64,000 bases of DNA, taken from contig JAETOP010000002.1 of the NCBI GenBank assembly GCA_021771675.1, forward strand, positions 51,746 to 115,745, read 5' to 3'. The DNA comes from Oscillospiraceae bacterium (lineage in GTDB: Bacteria > Bacillota_A > Clostridia > Oscillospirales > Oscillospiraceae). The notes under the pieces are model-generated. The model was given only the letters and a program-made list of their open reading frames with translations, was not told the origin of the DNA and searched no databases. Numbering within the stretch: position 1 is the stretch's first letter; each line of letters begins with the position of its first letter. The position numbers were made by a program, and so were the translations under genes. Positions 25,767 to 33,872 of this stretch are shown one piece after another.

Positions 25767-26207
25767 TCATATCCCTAAAATTTTTTTGATTTTGGCCACG
25801 TATCGCCTTGAGACATATGTAACCGTTCCGTTTGAAAGCATCACGCAGATGGTTCCCGCAAAGCTCAGATCAAACCCCTTCACCTTTTTCAGATTGATGA
25901 TTTCAGAGTTGGAAATGCGCACGAAGAAGTGTCCGTCAAGGCGCTGTTCCAGCTCATACAGCCGGAGCCGCAGCTGATATTCTCCGTGACTGGTCTGGGC
26001 CAGGACTTTGCCGTTTGAAGCGTAGACCCGGAAGAGACTGTCCGGCTCCAACACTTTGGCAATGCCGTCCTGAAATCCTGCAATGGTTTTCTCCCCGTCC
26101 TCAGAGAGCCGTTTGATGATCTGACTGACTTCCTCGGTCATTTTATCTGTGACGACAATGATTTTCGGTTCCTTCACTGTTTCATCAATTTTTATTTCGA
26201 TTTCCAT
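25767..26207 (-). CDS. LytTR DNA-binding domain regulator
   Basis: 146 residues from ATG 26207, ten bases after AGGAGG; the longer TTG form overlaps that site. The N-terminal ~50 residues have no receiver phosphorylation site. The C-terminal LytTR domain is clear: RVYASNGKVLA, HFFVRISNSEIINLKKV, and SRRYVAKIKK at the end. It probably binds direct repeats in promoters, including its own, with the DUF3021 protein as membrane partner. Confidence 0.9.
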   Translation of the reverse strand: MEIEIKIDETVKEPKIIVVTDKMTEEVSQIIKRLSEDGEKTIAGFQDGIAKVLEPDSLFRVYASNGKVLAQTSHGEYQLRLRLYELEQRLDGHFFVRISNSEIINLKKVKGFDLSFAGTICVMLSNGTVTYVSRRYVAKIKKILGI

Positions 26208-26303
26208 TGGCTCCCAACCTCCTTTCAAGCTACAGTATAGTCAGACCGGGATTGGTTTTCCAGCGTTTTTCAATAGGTGGTCGCTTTGGGAGCATAGGTG
26301 GTA

Positions 26304-26349
26304 TTAAAAAACTCTGAATCGACCGCCGGTGGGGGTTCGATTCAGAGTT
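26304..26349 (-). terminator. Terminator of brnQ
   Basis: Arms AACTCTGAATCGA / TCGATTCAGAGTT; in the leftward direction it is followed by TTTTTTAAT. Confidence 0.85.
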
Positions 26350-26366
26350 TTCTTTAGAGTATAGGA

Positions 26367-27722
26367 TTATTTCCGCTTTCCCTTGGACAGGTAAATTCCC
26401 ATTCCAAGGACAAATCCAATCAGCGCCGGGAGAATCCAGCCCATGCCCAGATTGTAGAAGGGGATAAACTGTCCGGCGAATGCTTTGACGTTTGCAAGGA
26501 ACACGCTGCCAGGAATCATACCCGCAAGGGTGCCCAGAAAATCCAGGGCGGCGGCTACCAGGGTGAAGCCGGTGGTCGTGGCGTAGACCAGGGGGCTTTT
26601 GTCAAAGAATTTCTCCGTCAGCGCCAGCAGAATCAAGGTGATGGCCAGGGGATATACGAACATCAGCACCGGCACGCACCAAGCCACAATGGTGTTGAGG
26701 CCGAAATTGGCAATTCCGAAGGAAATCAGGCAGAAGCTCACCGCCCAGAAGGAATAGTTCGGCCCCTTGGGGAACATCTGCTCAAAGGCCTCGGAGCAGC
26801 TGGTCACCAGACCAATGGCGGTTTTCAAGCAGGCGAAGGTGACAATGGCGGCGGTGAGAATGGCCCCGGCCCGATGGAAATAGTGTTGGGCAACGGTGCC
26901 GAGCACCTGCCCGCCGTTGAGGGCGCCTTCGCACAGAGGGGCGCTCTGGGCGGTAATCAGGGTGATGAAGAAGTAGATGATGCCCATGAACAGGCAGCTG
27001 AACACACCGGCCTTGGCGGTATTCACCGCCACCCGTCCGGGCTCCTCAATGCCGTGGCTGCGAACCACCTGAATCACAACAATGCCAAAGGCCAGGCCAG
27101 CCAGGGCGTCCAGGGTGTTGTAGCCCTCCAGGAATCCGGCGAAAAACGCCTTGCTTCCGGTGGCGTAAGATTCCGCCGGCGCCACCTGGGAAACCTGGGT
27201 GACAGGCTTTGCCAGAGCGGCAATCACCAGAACAAAGAGGAAGACGAGAAACACCGGATTGAGAATTTTCCCGATCCAGGTCATAATTCCCCGGGGTTTC
27301 AGGGAGAAAAACAGCACAATGGCGAAAAATACAAAGGAGAAAATGGCCAGATACAGCCCCTGATGCGCCTCTCCCAGCAGTCCCACGGCTCCCACAGAGA
27401 AGGAGGTGCTGGCACAGCGGGGAATGGCAAAGAGGGGACCGATGGTGAGATACAGCAGGGTGCAGAAGAACACGCTGTATTTTTTCCCGACTTTGTCTGC
27501 CAGCTGCACCACGCCCTGGCACCGGCTCAGACCCAGAGCCACCACCGCCAGCATGGGGATGCCCACGGCGGTGATGAATACTCCCAGAAAAGCGCTCCAA
27601 AGATTGCTTCCGGCATCAATGCCCATTTTTGCCGGGAAAATCAGGTTCCCTGCGCCAAAAAACATGCCGAAGAGCATACTGGTGATGGTAATGGTTTCCT
27701 TGAAGGTCAGATTTCGTTTCAT
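26367..27722 (-). CDS. brnQ: Branched-chain amino acid:cation symporter
   Basis: 451 residues, 12 membrane segments. The opening FGMFFGAGNLIFPAKMG is the BrnQ signature, followed by FGIVVIQVVRSHG. Takes up Leu, Ile and Val with Na+ or H+. Ribosome site AAAGGATG. A single-gene unit divergent from an XRE-family regulator, with two perfect palindromes between them, so it is likely controlled by that regulator. Confidence 0.95.
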   Translation of the reverse strand: MKRNLTFKETITITSMLFGMFFGAGNLIFPAKMGIDAGSNLWSAFLGVFITAVGIPMLAVVALGLSRCQGVVQLADKVGKKYSVFFCTLLYLTIGPLFAIPRCASTSFSVGAVGLLGEAHQGLYLAIFSFVFFAIVLFFSLKPRGIMTWIGKILNPVFLVFLFVLVIAALAKPVTQVSQVAPAESYATGSKAFFAGFLEGYNTLDALAGLAFGIVVIQVVRSHGIEEPGRVAVNTAKAGVFSCLFMGIIYFFITLITAQSAPLCEGALNGGQVLGTVAQHYFHRAGAILTAAIVTFACLKTAIGLVTSCSEAFEQMFPKGPNYSFWAVSFCLISFGIANFGLNTIVAWCVPVLMFVYPLAITLILLALTEKFFDKSPLVYATTTGFTLVAAALDFLGTLAGMIPGSVFLANVKAFAGQFIPFYNLGMGWILPALIGFVLGMGIYLSKGKRK

Positions 27723-27753
27723 ACGGAGTCATCCTTTCCAGCAGTATGACCCC

Positions 27754-27782
27754 ATTTTACTCCCTCTGAGTCCATAGTTCAA
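27754..27782 (-). promoter_or_regulatory. Predicted brnQ promoter
   Basis: On the minus strand: -35 TTGAAC (27782-27777), 17-bp spacer, -10 TAAAAT (27759-27754). The first palindrome (27794-27808) lies 11 bases upstream of the -35. Confidence 0.55.
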
Positions 27783-27793
27783 CTGAGCGAAAG

Positions 27794-27830
27794 TTTCTTA
27801 ATAAGAAAATATTTTAAGAAATTATTTCTT
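27794..27830. promoter_or_regulatory. Twin 15-bp palindromes, candidate XRE operators
   Basis: TTTCTTAATAAGAAA (27794-27808) and AAGAAATTATTTCTT (27816-27830) are both perfect palindromes with centres 22 bases apart, two helical turns. The second abuts TATAAT (27831-27836). A related half site, TTATTAAGAAAC, lies just upstream of the XRE ribosome site (about 27911-27922). Confidence 0.6.
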
Positions 27831-27934
27831 TATAATAGACTTTTTGAAGAATTTCAGCTATAATAAAGCCATCAACTCGAAAGCGGAAACAAATGAATAA
27901 AAAAGTTGATTATTAAGAAACTGGAGGCATTCAT

Positions 27935-28642
27935 ATGGGGCAGATTAGCCGTGAGATCGGACTTAGAATCCGCAATTTTCGCAAATCACGCCACATGACC
28001 CTTGACCAATTGTCCAGTCTGGTGTGTAAAAACAAATCTACGCTCTCCAAATATGAAACCGGGGAAATTGTGCTGGACATTGAAACCATTTACGAAATTG
28101 CCCGGGCACTGGGCATTCATGTGGAACAGCTGCTGTATTGCACACCGGATCGGGTGACCATTCAGCCCTCCGGCCCCCGCCCTGCTTTTTTCAGCGGACT
28201 GTCCCAGTTCTACTCCTATTATTATGACGGACGGATCAACCGGATTATCCCCTGTGTCTTTGATGTGCTGCTCCAATCCGAGGACAGCCGGTATAAAATC
28301 ATGATGTATGCCAATTTTCAGGACTATGCCAGCTACCAGAACTGCGAAACCACCTATTGGGGCTACATGGAGCACTACGACGCCATTACTAACGTGATTT
28401 TGACCAACCAGGATTCCCCTATGGAGAAGGCCCATGGGCAGATTCTGGCCACCTATATGAACTCAGATACCAAATGGGGCCTGTTTACCGGCCTGTCCGC
28501 CCGGCCTATGATGCCCGTGGCCCTGAAAATGCTTTTTTCCAAAAAGCGCCTTCCGGAGGATGAAGCCCTGCTTCAAATGCTGAAAATCACCAAGGAGGAC
28601 ATCCGCCTGATGAAACTCTACAATATGATGACGGTGCTGTAA
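27935..28642 (+). CDS. XRE-family transcriptional regulator
   Basis: 235 residues. N-terminal helix-turn-helix (residues ~7-60: GLRIRNFRKSRHMTLDQLSS, NKSTLSKYETGE). The C-terminal ~165 residues form a domain I do not recognise, rich in Tyr and Met, perhaps ligand-binding. GGAGG seven bases before ATG. Divergent from brnQ with palindromes between, pointing to control of brnQ and itself. Confidence 0.87.
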   Translation: MGQISREIGLRIRNFRKSRHMTLDQLSSLVCKNKSTLSKYETGEIVLDIETIYEIARALGIHVEQLLYCTPDRVTIQPSGPRPAFFSGLSQFYSYYYDGRINRIIPCVFDVLLQSEDSRYKIMMYANFQDYASYQNCETTYWGYMEHYDAITNVILTNQDSPMEKAHGQILATYMNSDTKWGLFTGLSARPMMPVALKMLFSKKRLPEDEALLQMLKITKEDIRLMKLYNMMTVL

Positions 28643-28670
28643 AAACCGCTTCCTGAATAACAGGAAGCGG
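28641..28670. terminator. Terminator between convergent genes
   Basis: CCGCTTCCTG / CAGGAAGCGG; the AAAAA on the left serves as U-run for the leftward ECF transporter gene. Confidence 0.8.
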
Positions 28671-28696
28671 CGGGGATGATTGAATTGATGTGGGAC

Positions 28697-29296
28697 TCAA
28701 ATCTCCAAATGGTTTTTCCTTAATGCGGCCTTAACGGCAACGGCCAGGATGGGGGCAAAGATGATGGCAACCACGCCGTTGAAAATGGTGGCGGGAAGCT
28801 TTGCGGCTAAGCTAAGCATGGCGGCATCGTGGGTCAGTCCGTTGACGATCATGCCCTTGAAGTAGGATTTTCCCAGATAGAGAACCGCATAGGTCACTGC
28901 TCCTGCGGCGGAGGCGAGGGCAGCTTTCAGATAACCGGCCTGCGCCGGATTTTCCTGCGTCCGCTTGCCGGCCAGAAGCGCCCGGTCGCCATACCAGAAA
29001 ACCAAACCGGCAACCAGACCGTAAGCCCCCTTGGTCAAAAAGGTGATCCAGCTCTCGGCAATGAACAGGGGATTCAGGCAGTCGTAGATGGCAGAGCCCA
29101 GACCGGCAGCCAGAGCGCCGTACCAGGGACCAAGCAGCAGACCAGCCAGGGCGCACATGATGTTGCCCAGGTGAAAGGAGGTTGTACCCGCAATGTCGAT
29201 AGGCATGGTCACCCGAATGGCGGAACCGGCCACCGTCAGGGCAGCCATCAGGGCGGTAATCACGATTTTTTTGGTGGTAATGGATTTCTGCATCAT
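28697..29296 (-). CDS. ECF transporter S component
   Basis: 199 residues from ATG 29296, eight bases after GGGAGG (the upstream extension lacks a site). Six membrane segments. KKIVITALMAALTVAGSAIR, the loop SFHLGNIMCALAGLLLG and GLGSAIYD are typical of ECF S components, which bind a vitamin or similar micronutrient and dock on a shared EcfAAT motor encoded elsewhere. The substrate cannot be fixed from the sequence; I see no riboswitch in the 165 bases upstream. Confidence 0.85.
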   Translation of the reverse strand: MMQKSITTKKIVITALMAALTVAGSAIRVTMPIDIAGTTSFHLGNIMCALAGLLLGPWYGALAAGLGSAIYDCLNPLFIAESWITFLTKGAYGLVAGLVFWYGDRALLAGKRTQENPAQAGYLKAALASAAGAVTYAVLYLGKSYFKGMIVNGLTHDAAMLSLAAKLPATIFNGVVAIIFAPILAVAVKAALRKNHLEI

Positions 29297-29401
29297 TGCA
29301 TTTCCCTCCCAATTGGATTTGTGCCTATTATATCGAAAACTGGCCATGAAAATAGCTCCAAAATGTGATTGAAAAATAATGCCAGATTTTTGAAATTAGA
29401 C

Positions 29402-29430
29402 TGTACATCCTTCCTGGAAAATGCTATAAT
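29402..29430 (+). promoter_or_regulatory. Predicted nagB promoter
   Basis: -35 TGTACA (29402-29407), 17-bp spacer, -10 TATAAT (29425-29430). Confidence 0.5.
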
Positions 29431-29466
29431 TAGCGTATCGAATAAAACATACAAAGGAGTGTGCTT

Positions 29467-30204
29467 ATGAGACTTATTCGTGCAAAGGATTACCAGGACG
29501 TGAGCAAAAAGGCTGCCAACATCATTGCAGCCCAGATTCAGCTGAAGCCGGACTGTGTGCTGGGTCTGGCCACCGGCAGCAGCCCTGTTGGCACCTACAA
29601 GGAATTGATCGCAAAATATGAAAGCGGTGAGCTGGACTTCTCCCAGGTGAAAACCGTGAACCTGGACGAGTATGTGGGCCTGGATAAGAATCACGACCAG
29701 AGCTACGCCTATTTCATGCGCAGCAACCTCTTTGACCATGTGAACATCAACCAGGCCAACTGCAACATCCCCAACGGCATGAACCCCGATGCGGCTGGGG
29801 AGTGCGCCCGGTATGACGCAGTGATCGATGCTTTCGGCGGCGCAGATTTGCAGCTGCTGGGCCTGGGCCCCAACGGCCATGTGGGCTTCAACGAGCCTGC
29901 TGACCAGTTCGTGAAGAACACCAACAAGGTCCGCCTCACCGACGCCACCATCGATGCCAACGCCCGGTTCTTCGCCACCCGGGATGAGGTGCCCCAGTAT
30001 GCCTACACCATGGGCATCGGCGGCATCATGAAGGCCCGACGGGTGCTGCTGGTGGTCAACGGCAAGAAGAAGGCCCAGGCTGTAAAGGACTGCTTCTTCG
30101 GCCCCATTTGTCCTCAGGCGCCAGGCTCCATTTTGCAGCTGCACCCGGACTTCATTCTGGTGGCAGACGAGGATGCCCTCTCCCTGGTGAAGGACCTGCT
30201 ATAA
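29467..30204 (+). CDS. nagB: Glucosamine-6-phosphate deaminase
   Basis: 245 residues from ATG 29467, seven bases after AAAGGAG; a GTG six bases earlier is weaker. Converts glucosamine-6-phosphate to fructose-6-phosphate and ammonia. Conserved GLATGSSPVGTY (phosphate site), NLDEYVGL with the catalytic Asp, GLGPNGHVGFNEP with the His-Glu pair. Length is that of the short, non-allosteric clostridial/Bacillus form. Monocistronic; nagA is not adjacent. Confidence 0.96.
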   Translation: MRLIRAKDYQDVSKKAANIIAAQIQLKPDCVLGLATGSSPVGTYKELIAKYESGELDFSQVKTVNLDEYVGLDKNHDQSYAYFMRSNLFDHVNINQANCNIPNGMNPDAAGECARYDAVIDAFGGADLQLLGLGPNGHVGFNEPADQFVKNTNKVRLTDATIDANARFFATRDEVPQYAYTMGIGGIMKARRVLLVVNGKKKAQAVKDCFFGPICPQAPGSILQLHPDFILVADEDALSLVKDLL

Positions 30205-30218
30205 TCACAATGTTCAGA

Positions 30219-30250
30219 GGCCGTCTCACCCAGGGTGAGGCGGCCCTTTT
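30219..30250 (+). terminator. nagB terminator
   Basis: GGCCGTCTCACC / GGTGAGGCGGCC hairpin, then CTTTTAC. Confidence 0.85.
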
Positions 30251-30276
30251 ACAAGAAATGACAGAGAGGAATTCCG

Positions 30277-31314
30277 ATGAACAAAGACTTTTTGATGGAG
30301 CTGCTGTGCTCCAATGGTGTCTCTGGTAGCGAAGCGGAGATCGAAAAGAAAATTTATGACCGCATGATGCTCATTGCGGATGTTGTTTCTGTGGATGAAA
30401 TGGGGACCGTAACCGCAGTGGTGAATCCCCAGGCTCCCTTTCGGGTGCTGATGACCGGGCATGCCGATGAAATCGGACTGATGGTCACGGCGGTTACGTC
30501 AGATGGTTTCCTGAAAGTCACAAATATTGGAGGCGTCTATGCTACCACATATCCAGGACACAAGGTTCGCATCCACACCGGCAAGGGAATCATCTATGGT
30601 GCAGTAGTAAACACCCGGGAGCTGTGCAAAAAAGAGGGATTGAAGGCTTCGGACCTGACCATCGACATTGGAGCGGTGGACCGGGAGGATGCCCTGAAGG
30701 CCGTTAGCCTGGGAGACACGGTGAATTTTGACACCGATGTCCGGGAATTGCTCAATGGGCGTATCACAGGCAGGGCCATGGATGACCGGGTAGGTGCCTA
30801 CATTGTGATGGAAGCCTTGACTCTGGCCAAGGAGCGGGGCGCATCAGTTGGTGTTTATGCCGCTGCCACCACCGGAGAGGAGACCACCGGAAACGGCGCA
30901 TATTTTACTGCCTCCCGGGTACATCCCAATATTGCGATTGCCGTGGATGTGACCTATACCAGTGACTATGCAGGGATCGACGTGGGCCTTACCGGGGACA
31001 TCTCCGTAGGCAAAGGGCCCGTCATCTGCAATAATCCCTCCATCCATAAAAAAGTAAATGAAAAGCTGCTGGAGGCCGCCGCCAAACAGAATATGGCTGT
31101 TCAGATTGAGGCAGCCAATGGGCACACAGGCACGGATGGGGACATTATGCACCGCACCTGCCTGGGGGTTCCCTTCGCCTTGGTGTCCATCCCTCTGCGC
31201 TACATGCACTGCCCGGATGAGGTGGGTTCTCTGAAGGATATTCAGGATTGTGCCGAGCTGCTGGCCCAGTTCCTCTGCGACTGCTCTGAAAATATGGATT
31301 TAAAGCCCTTCTGA
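30277..31314 (+). CDS. M42 family metallo-aminopeptidase
   Basis: 345 residues, full length. Large cytosolic aminopeptidase (or glucanase-like) of the M42/PepA-type family with two metals. Metal and catalytic residues are in GHADEIGLMV (His), GRAMDDRVGAY (bridging Asp), TTGEETTGNGA (catalytic and metal Glu), AVDVTYTSD (Asp) and the final His in RYMHCPDEV. It probably trims peptides for amino-acid supply. AGAGAGGAA ribosome site. Confidence 0.93.
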   Translation: MNKDFLMELLCSNGVSGSEAEIEKKIYDRMMLIADVVSVDEMGTVTAVVNPQAPFRVLMTGHADEIGLMVTAVTSDGFLKVTNIGGVYATTYPGHKVRIHTGKGIIYGAVVNTRELCKKEGLKASDLTIDIGAVDREDALKAVSLGDTVNFDTDVRELLNGRITGRAMDDRVGAYIVMEALTLAKERGASVGVYAAATTGEETTGNGAYFTASRVHPNIAIAVDVTYTSDYAGIDVGLTGDISVGKGPVICNNPSIHKKVNEKLLEAAAKQNMAVQIEAANGHTGTDGDIMHRTCLGVPFALVSIPLRYMHCPDEVGSLKDIQDCAELLAQFLCDCSENMDLKPF

Positions 31315-31320
31315 CCATCT

Positions 31321-31355
31321 AAAATTTCCCCCACTGCCATCGAGCAGTGGGGGAA
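31321..31355. terminator. Bidirectional terminator
   Basis: TTCCCCCACTGC / GCAGTGGGGGAA between convergent genes; AAAATTT on the left gives a U-run for the leftward PRTase gene. Confidence 0.8.
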
Positions 31356-31370
31356 CATCATAGGAGGGGA

Positions 31371-32006
31371 TCAGAGCTGGGAATAGCCGTAGCTGTTCAC
31401 CAGAGCATCAATTTTCTGGCCGGCCTTGCAGTAGGGGCAGTCCCGATAGTCATAGCTTGCGTAGCCGGGCAAGTCGTTGATGGTGTAGACGGAGCGGATG
31501 GGGTGGCCCTCCACGGACTCCACGGCGGAGTAGATGGCGGCCACACCGGCTACATTGCCGCCGTAGTAGTCGATGGCCTGCAGCGCCTGCTTGGCGGTGA
31601 AACCGGTGGTCACGGAGGCCATCAGCACCAGCACGTTTTTGCCCCGGATCATATTGATGTTATTGTCCCGGAAAATGATCTGGGAGTTGGAGTTGTACTC
31701 AGGCTCCAGAATATAGATGGTGTGGTGGGCGTTGATGGTGCGGAAACCGCTCTTGGTCAGCTCTTCGGCCACGCAGGTGCCGAGAACCGAGGTGCCGTCC
31801 AGGCAGAGAATGGTGTCGACCGGGGTGTCGTTGACGAAATTCGCCACCAGCTGATGAGCGCTGTCCTTGGCCTCGCTGAGTCTGGTTTTTTGATAAGTAA
31901 TATCCACAAAATAATTGATGTGGGAATGATTGGTGGCAAAATGTCCGTGAGCGATACGCAGGGGGGCATTGCCCCGGCGGACGGGAAGGTGCATCAATGT
32001 AATCAT
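31371..32006 (-). CDS. Orotate-PRT-like phosphoribosyltransferase
   Basis: 211 residues from ATG 32006, nine bases after TGGAGG. A type I PRTase fold is indicated by ILCLDGTSVLGTCVAEELTK and by GKNVLVLMASVTTGFTAKQA in the PRPP-loop position. There the usual pair of acidic residues (VLVVDDVxTTG) is replaced by Met-Ala, so activity may be changed or lost. Two C-terminal Cys (DCPYCKAG) resemble a partial zinc site. Not linked to pyrimidine genes. Function uncertain. Confidence 0.72.
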   Translation of the reverse strand: MITLMHLPVRRGNAPLRIAHGHFATNHSHINYFVDITYQKTRLSEAKDSAHQLVANFVNDTPVDTILCLDGTSVLGTCVAEELTKSGFRTINAHHTIYILEPEYNSNSQIIFRDNNINMIRGKNVLVLMASVTTGFTAKQALQAIDYYGGNVAGVAAIYSAVESVEGHPIRSVYTINDLPGYASYDYRDCPYCKAGQKIDALVNSYGYSQL

Positions 32007-32032
32007 AGTTGGTAGCCTCCATCTAAATAAAT

Positions 32033-32077
32033 AAAAAAGAAAGCATCTCACCGACATCCCGGGGAGAAACGCTTTCT
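32033..32077 (-). terminator. Hairpin between Nudix and PRTase genes
   Basis: Arms AGAAAGC / GCTTTCT (32038-32044 and 32071-32077) with U-run complement at 32033-32038. It most simply ends the Nudix transcript. A predicted PRTase promoter (-35 TTGCAT 32110-32105, 18-bp spacer, -10 TATTAT 32086-32081) would start inside the first arm, which argues against an attenuator. Confidence 0.65.
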
Positions 32078-32139
32078 TTTATAATAGCATACATTGAGCA
32101 CAAAATGCAAGAAAAAGATTAGGGCGTTTTTGACAAAAT

Positions 32140-32661
32140 TTAACAATAAACCTTGTCTACATTGCGCTTTTTCAATTCTGCCTCCTGACGGTGGTACTGG
32201 GCGGCGATGACAGGACAGATTTTCCTGGTGCGGATCATCCAGTGAATCTTCCCGTATCCAGCCCACATCACCCCGTCGGTCTCCCCCGGAAGCAGGACGA
32301 TTTTGTTCAGAGGCACACACCGTTTCAAACAGTAAAAATCATACAGGGTGTTCCGGTCCCGGTCGGAGCAGAGGAACTCAAATTCCTCCTCTTCCGCACG
32401 GATGCCGGTTTCCTCAAAAAGCTCCCGGGCGATGGCCTGGCGGCTGGTTTCTCCAGCCTTGGCGGCGCCGCCGGAATTTTCCCAGGTGCCCTGGAAGCTC
32501 TTACCCTTGGCCCGACGGGTGAGCAGAATGTGCCCTGCGCCATCATATACCCATACGCACACCACCAGACCATAGTCCCCCGGCGCCCAGGGGGTTCCCC
32601 GCAGGTGCACCCGGCCGGTAGGGTTCCGGTTTTCGTCGTATACATCATTCCATTCCCGCAA
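32140..32661 (-). CDS. Nudix hydrolase (isopentenyl-diphosphate isomerase-like subgroup)
   Basis: 173 residues from TTG 32661, about seven bases after AGGTGG; family members begin ...WDVYDENR as here. ATGs at 32700 and 32697 lie inside the predicted promoter and are rejected. The Nudix box is intact: from GGAAKAGE through IARELFEETGI fits Gx5Ex7REUxEExGU. It hydrolyses a nucleoside-diphosphate-linked compound; substrate unknown. Confidence 0.88.
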   Translation of the reverse strand: MREWNDVYDENRNPTGRVHLRGTPWAPGDYGLVVCVWVYDGAGHILLTRRAKGKSFQGTWENSGGAAKAGETSRQAIARELFEETGIRAEEEEFEFLCSDRDRNTLYDFYCLKRCVPLNKIVLLPGETDGVMWAGYGKIHWMIRTRKICPVIAAQYHRQEAELKKRNVDKVYC

Positions 32662-32695
32662 GGATCTGCCACCTCTCTTCCTGTAAAGCCTCAAC

Positions 32696-32724
32696 ATCAT
32701 ACCACGTTTTCCTTCAAAAGGCAA
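32696..32724 (-). promoter_or_regulatory. Predicted Nudix gene promoter
   Basis: On the minus strand: -35 TTGCCT (32724-32719), 17-bp spacer, -10 TATGAT (32701-32696). The transcript would begin near 32689. The rest of 32725-32893 shows nothing recognisable. Confidence 0.55.
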
Positions 32725-32893
32725 CCGTTTTGCATGGAGAACCATCAGGCCGCCCAGGGAAAAATGTTGTTAGAAATAGTCAAAGGCCCAGTCCTCCGGC
32801 TTCTGTCATCTTCGCTGCGGCCTCCAAGCGGAACAGAACCCAATGTATTCTTAATGCTTCAACCCCTTGATTTTTCTAAAAAAGAAAAAACTC

Positions 32894-32924
32894 TTGACTC
32901 TCCCACAGTGGAAGGTTCTATAAT
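32894..32924 (+). promoter_or_regulatory. MerR-type promoter with 19-bp spacer
   Basis: -35 TTGACT (32894-32899), 19-bp spacer containing the dyad-like CTCCCACAGTGGAAGG, -10 TATAAT (32919-32924). Over-long spacers with a dyad are the hallmark of promoters activated by MerR proteins through DNA distortion. It drives the MerR gene itself. Confidence 0.75.
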
Positions 32925-32963
32925 GATGCTGAGCTCAAGAACTGACACAGATGGAGGTACCTC

Positions 32964-33782
32964 ATGCTGAAAATCGGAGATTTTTCAAAACTATCCAGAG
33001 TCAGCATCCGTATGCTGCGCCACTATGACGAGATCGGTCTGCTGAAGCCAATTTGGATTGACCCGGAATCCGGCTACCGCTATTATGGAGCTGAGCAGCT
33101 CCCAATTGTGGGCCGGATTAAGGCGCTGAAAGATATGGGCTTTGGCTTGGCTGTGATCGGAGAGATTCTGCCTTGCTATGAGAACCGGGATGCTTTGCAG
33201 CAGCACCTGCGCTGCAAACAGGCGGAGCTTGAGGCGTTGTCCCAACAGACAGCATATCGGCTGCGGCTTCTGGAAACGGCCCGAAATCGGCTGAGAAAGG
33301 AAGACAAAACCATGAACTATGATGTTACAATCAAAACATTTCCCCGGCGCTATGCCGCAACAGTGCGCATGATCATCCCCTCTTATGAACAGGAGGGAAA
33401 GCTCTGGAACATTCTGATGGAAGAAACCCAGCCGCTTTGTCTGCTTGAGAGCACCCCCTGCTACTGCTGCGCTGTTTTCCATGATAAGGAGTACCGGGAG
33501 GCACAGGTGGACGTGGAGGTGCAAAAGGACGTTAAGGGCAGCTACCCGGACACAGAGCACGTTCGTTTCCGGGCGCTGCCGGAGGTAACGGTTGCCTGTG
33601 CAACCTTCAAGGGTTCCTATGAGCAGATGGCAGAGGTCAACGCTGCTGTTGCGGCCTGGATCGGGGACAACGGATATGCCTTTGACGGGCCCATGTTCAC
33701 TATCTATCATGTCAGTCCCTATGAAACCTCAAATCCCGACGAATTTGTCACAGAGGTCTGTTGTCCCGTGAGAAAGGCGTAA
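32964..33782 (+). CDS. MerR-family regulator with GyrI-like effector domain
   Basis: 272 residues. MerR winged helix at the N-terminus (KIGDFSKLSRVSIRMLRHYD, DPESGYRYY), coiled-coil dimer helix (~80-115), then a ~155-residue GyrI/BmrR-type small-molecule-binding domain (from MNYDVTIKTF to the end). These proteins sense drugs or hydrophobic cations. GGAGG six bases before ATG. No pump lies next to it, so the target is either itself or distant genes. Confidence 0.9.
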   Translation: MLKIGDFSKLSRVSIRMLRHYDEIGLLKPIWIDPESGYRYYGAEQLPIVGRIKALKDMGFGLAVIGEILPCYENRDALQQHLRCKQAELEALSQQTAYRLRLLETARNRLRKEDKTMNYDVTIKTFPRRYAATVRMIIPSYEQEGKLWNILMEETQPLCLLESTPCYCCAVFHDKEYREAQVDVEVQKDVKGSYPDTEHVRFRALPEVTVACATFKGSYEQMAEVNAAVAAWIGDNGYAFDGPMFTIYHVSPYETSNPDEFVTEVCCPVRKA

Positions 33783-33825
33783 AGTCATTTGCCCCGCCGC
33801 CCAGCGGCGAGGTATTTAAAGCAAA

Positions 33826-33855
33826 AGCCCATGGAACCTTTCGGCTCCATGGGCT
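33826..33855 (-). terminator. Terminator of the NlpC/P60 gene
   Basis: AGCCCATGGA / TCCATGGGCT; in the leftward direction it is followed by TTTTGCTTT. Confidence 0.8.
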
Positions 33856-33872
33856 GCATTATAATTCGATTG

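Noticed and set aside
32010..32086. PRTase leader read as a riboswitch or attenuator
   Set aside because: The predicted promoter would start transcription inside the first stem arm, so the hairpin would not form in the PRTase mRNA; it is better explained as the Nudix gene terminator. No purine or PRPP aptamer core was recognised.
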